Shown here in pieces: positions 63,585 through 64,000 of a stretch of 64,000 nucleotides of DNA. Below the pieces are notes generated by a model, which saw nothing but the letters and a program-made list of their open reading frames with translations, was not told where the DNA came from and did not search any database. Source of the stretch: Pseudaminobacter salicylatoxidans (GTDB lineage Bacteria; Pseudomonadota; Alphaproteobacteria; Rhizobiales; Rhizobiaceae). The stretch is taken from NCBI RefSeq assembly GCF_003148475.1, contig NZ_QGGG01000003.1, positions 248,001 through 312,000 on the forward strand. Direction: 5' to 3'. A program made the translations under genes and the position numbers. How positions within the stretch are numbered: the first letter of the stretch is position 1; the number at the start of each line of letters is the position of its first letter.

Positions 63585-64000
63585 TTCGCCTGCTCCCGTT
63601 CCACCGCCCGCCAGCCGATGTCGCGGCGGCAAAAACCTTCCGGCCAGTCGATGACATCCACCGCCTCATAGGCTTTGCGCTGCGCCTCGGTGACGGTCTT
63701 GCCGATTGCCGTGACGTTCAGGACGCGCCCACCGGCGGAGACGATTTCGCCATCTTCCTCGGCGGTACCGGCATGGAAGATTTCCACGCCCTCGCGCGCC
63801 TTTTCCAGCCCGCGAATGATGGTGCCCTTTTGCGGCGTTCCCGGATAGCCCTTCGACGCCATCACCACGGTCAGCGCCGCCTCGTCGCGCCAGCGTGCCG
63901 ACATATGCGCAAGCTGGCCATCCGCGACGGCGTTGAGAAGCACCAGCAGGTCGTCTTTCAGGCGCATCATCAGCACCTGGCATTCGGGGTCGCCGAAGCG
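63581..64000 (-). CDS. purD: Phosphoribosylamine--glycine ligase, 3' part only
   Basis: PurD joins glycine to phosphoribosylamine, the second step of purine synthesis. Only the last 139 codons are in the window. They begin with the metal-binding [14 protein letters not shown] of the ATP-grasp core, continue with [22 protein letters not shown] and FHAGTA, and end with the family's C-terminal [21 protein letters not shown]. The 5' end lies beyond the window. The stop overlaps the arsC start. Confidence 0.95.
   Translation of the reverse strand, partial: RFGDPECQVLMMRLKDDLLVLLNAVADGQLAHMSARWRDEAALTVVMASKGYPGTPQKGTIIRGLEKAREGVEIFHAGTAEEDGEIVSAGGRVLNVTAIGKTVTEAQRKAYEAVDVIDWPEGFCRRDIGWRAVEREQAK

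Overview
This 64-kb window is a piece of a GC-rich alphaproteobacterial chromosome, most likely from the Rhizobiales and probably near the Phyllobacteriaceae (Mesorhizobium, Aminobacter, Nitratireductor and relatives). The reasons are a CcrM-type GANTC methyltransferase, a BA14K-family protein, an IalB-family protein, a DUF1344 protein, a pyruvate phosphate dikinase, and the rhizobial order ctaC-ctaD-ctaB-coxF-ctaG-ctaE-DUF983-SURF1-ispH-thrB-rnhA. Placement below order is inference. Almost everything is core chromosome: no transposase, integrase, phage gene, CRISPR array or toxin-antitoxin pair was found.

Layout. 0-5.3 kb: the end of a sugar aminotransferase gene, then sulfate activation (cysD-cysNC-cysQ) and a biotin transporter subunit (bioY). 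5.4-13.5 kb: a metallo-hydrolase, a DUF1499 membrane protein, an acyl-CoA ligase, an unrecognised gene, a DUF427 gene, ppdK, a VOC protein and tRNA-Gln. 13.5-22.8 kb: genome maintenance (smc, a DsbA-like exported thiol oxidoreductase, a DUF721 protein, mutY, ccrM) with two HAD phosphatases and a lipoprotein. 22.9-29.2 kb: thrC, an M16 peptidase, an acetyltransferase and a c-di-GMP protein with an intact EAL but degenerate GGDEF domain. 29.3-31.6 kb: YqgE, a DsbD-N-like exported protein and a peroxiredoxin. 31.7-40.7 kb: one long leftward cluster for aa3-type cytochrome c oxidase and its assembly, running into ispH-thrB-rnhA. 41-50.6 kb: an IalB-like protein, tldD, a class III sirtuin, then a leftward set (acetylpolyamine/acetoin-type deacetylase, xseB, pirin, dxs, tlyA, a 23S/tRNA m5U-type methyltransferase). 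50.6-54 kb: a cobalamin riboswitch ahead of bluB, meeting ribB tail to tail, then aroC. 54-64 kb: DUF1344, a histidine phosphatase, fabI, a CbpA-like DnaJ protein, a 17-kDa-type lipoprotein, pdxH, BA14K, a crotonase, an acyl-CoA dehydrogenase, a GH25 protein, an ArsC-like protein and the 3' part of purD.

How the parts connect. CysD and CysNC make APS and PAPS and CysQ removes the PAP by-product. BluB consumes reduced FMN to make the lower ligand of B12, sits behind a B12-sensing riboswitch and overlaps the end of a riboflavin-pathway gene. The cta genes build one oxidase. ThrB and ThrC are the last two steps to threonine but lie in separate operons on opposite strands.

The most notable non-coding content is a family of mosaic intergenic repeats. 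Three gene-end hairpins share a CGAAAACCG-N8-TTTTCG core, and two of them are preceded, in the same order and orientation, by a second 42-nt unit (40/42 identical). There are also an 18-bp TTTGACGTAAACGTCAAA palindrome ahead of the acyl-CoA dehydrogenase, paired A/T-rich hairpins between tldD and cobB, and a palindrome upstream of ccrM. I found no clear candidate for a wholly new multi-gene system; the findings are mostly regulatory and repeat elements and unusual domain states.
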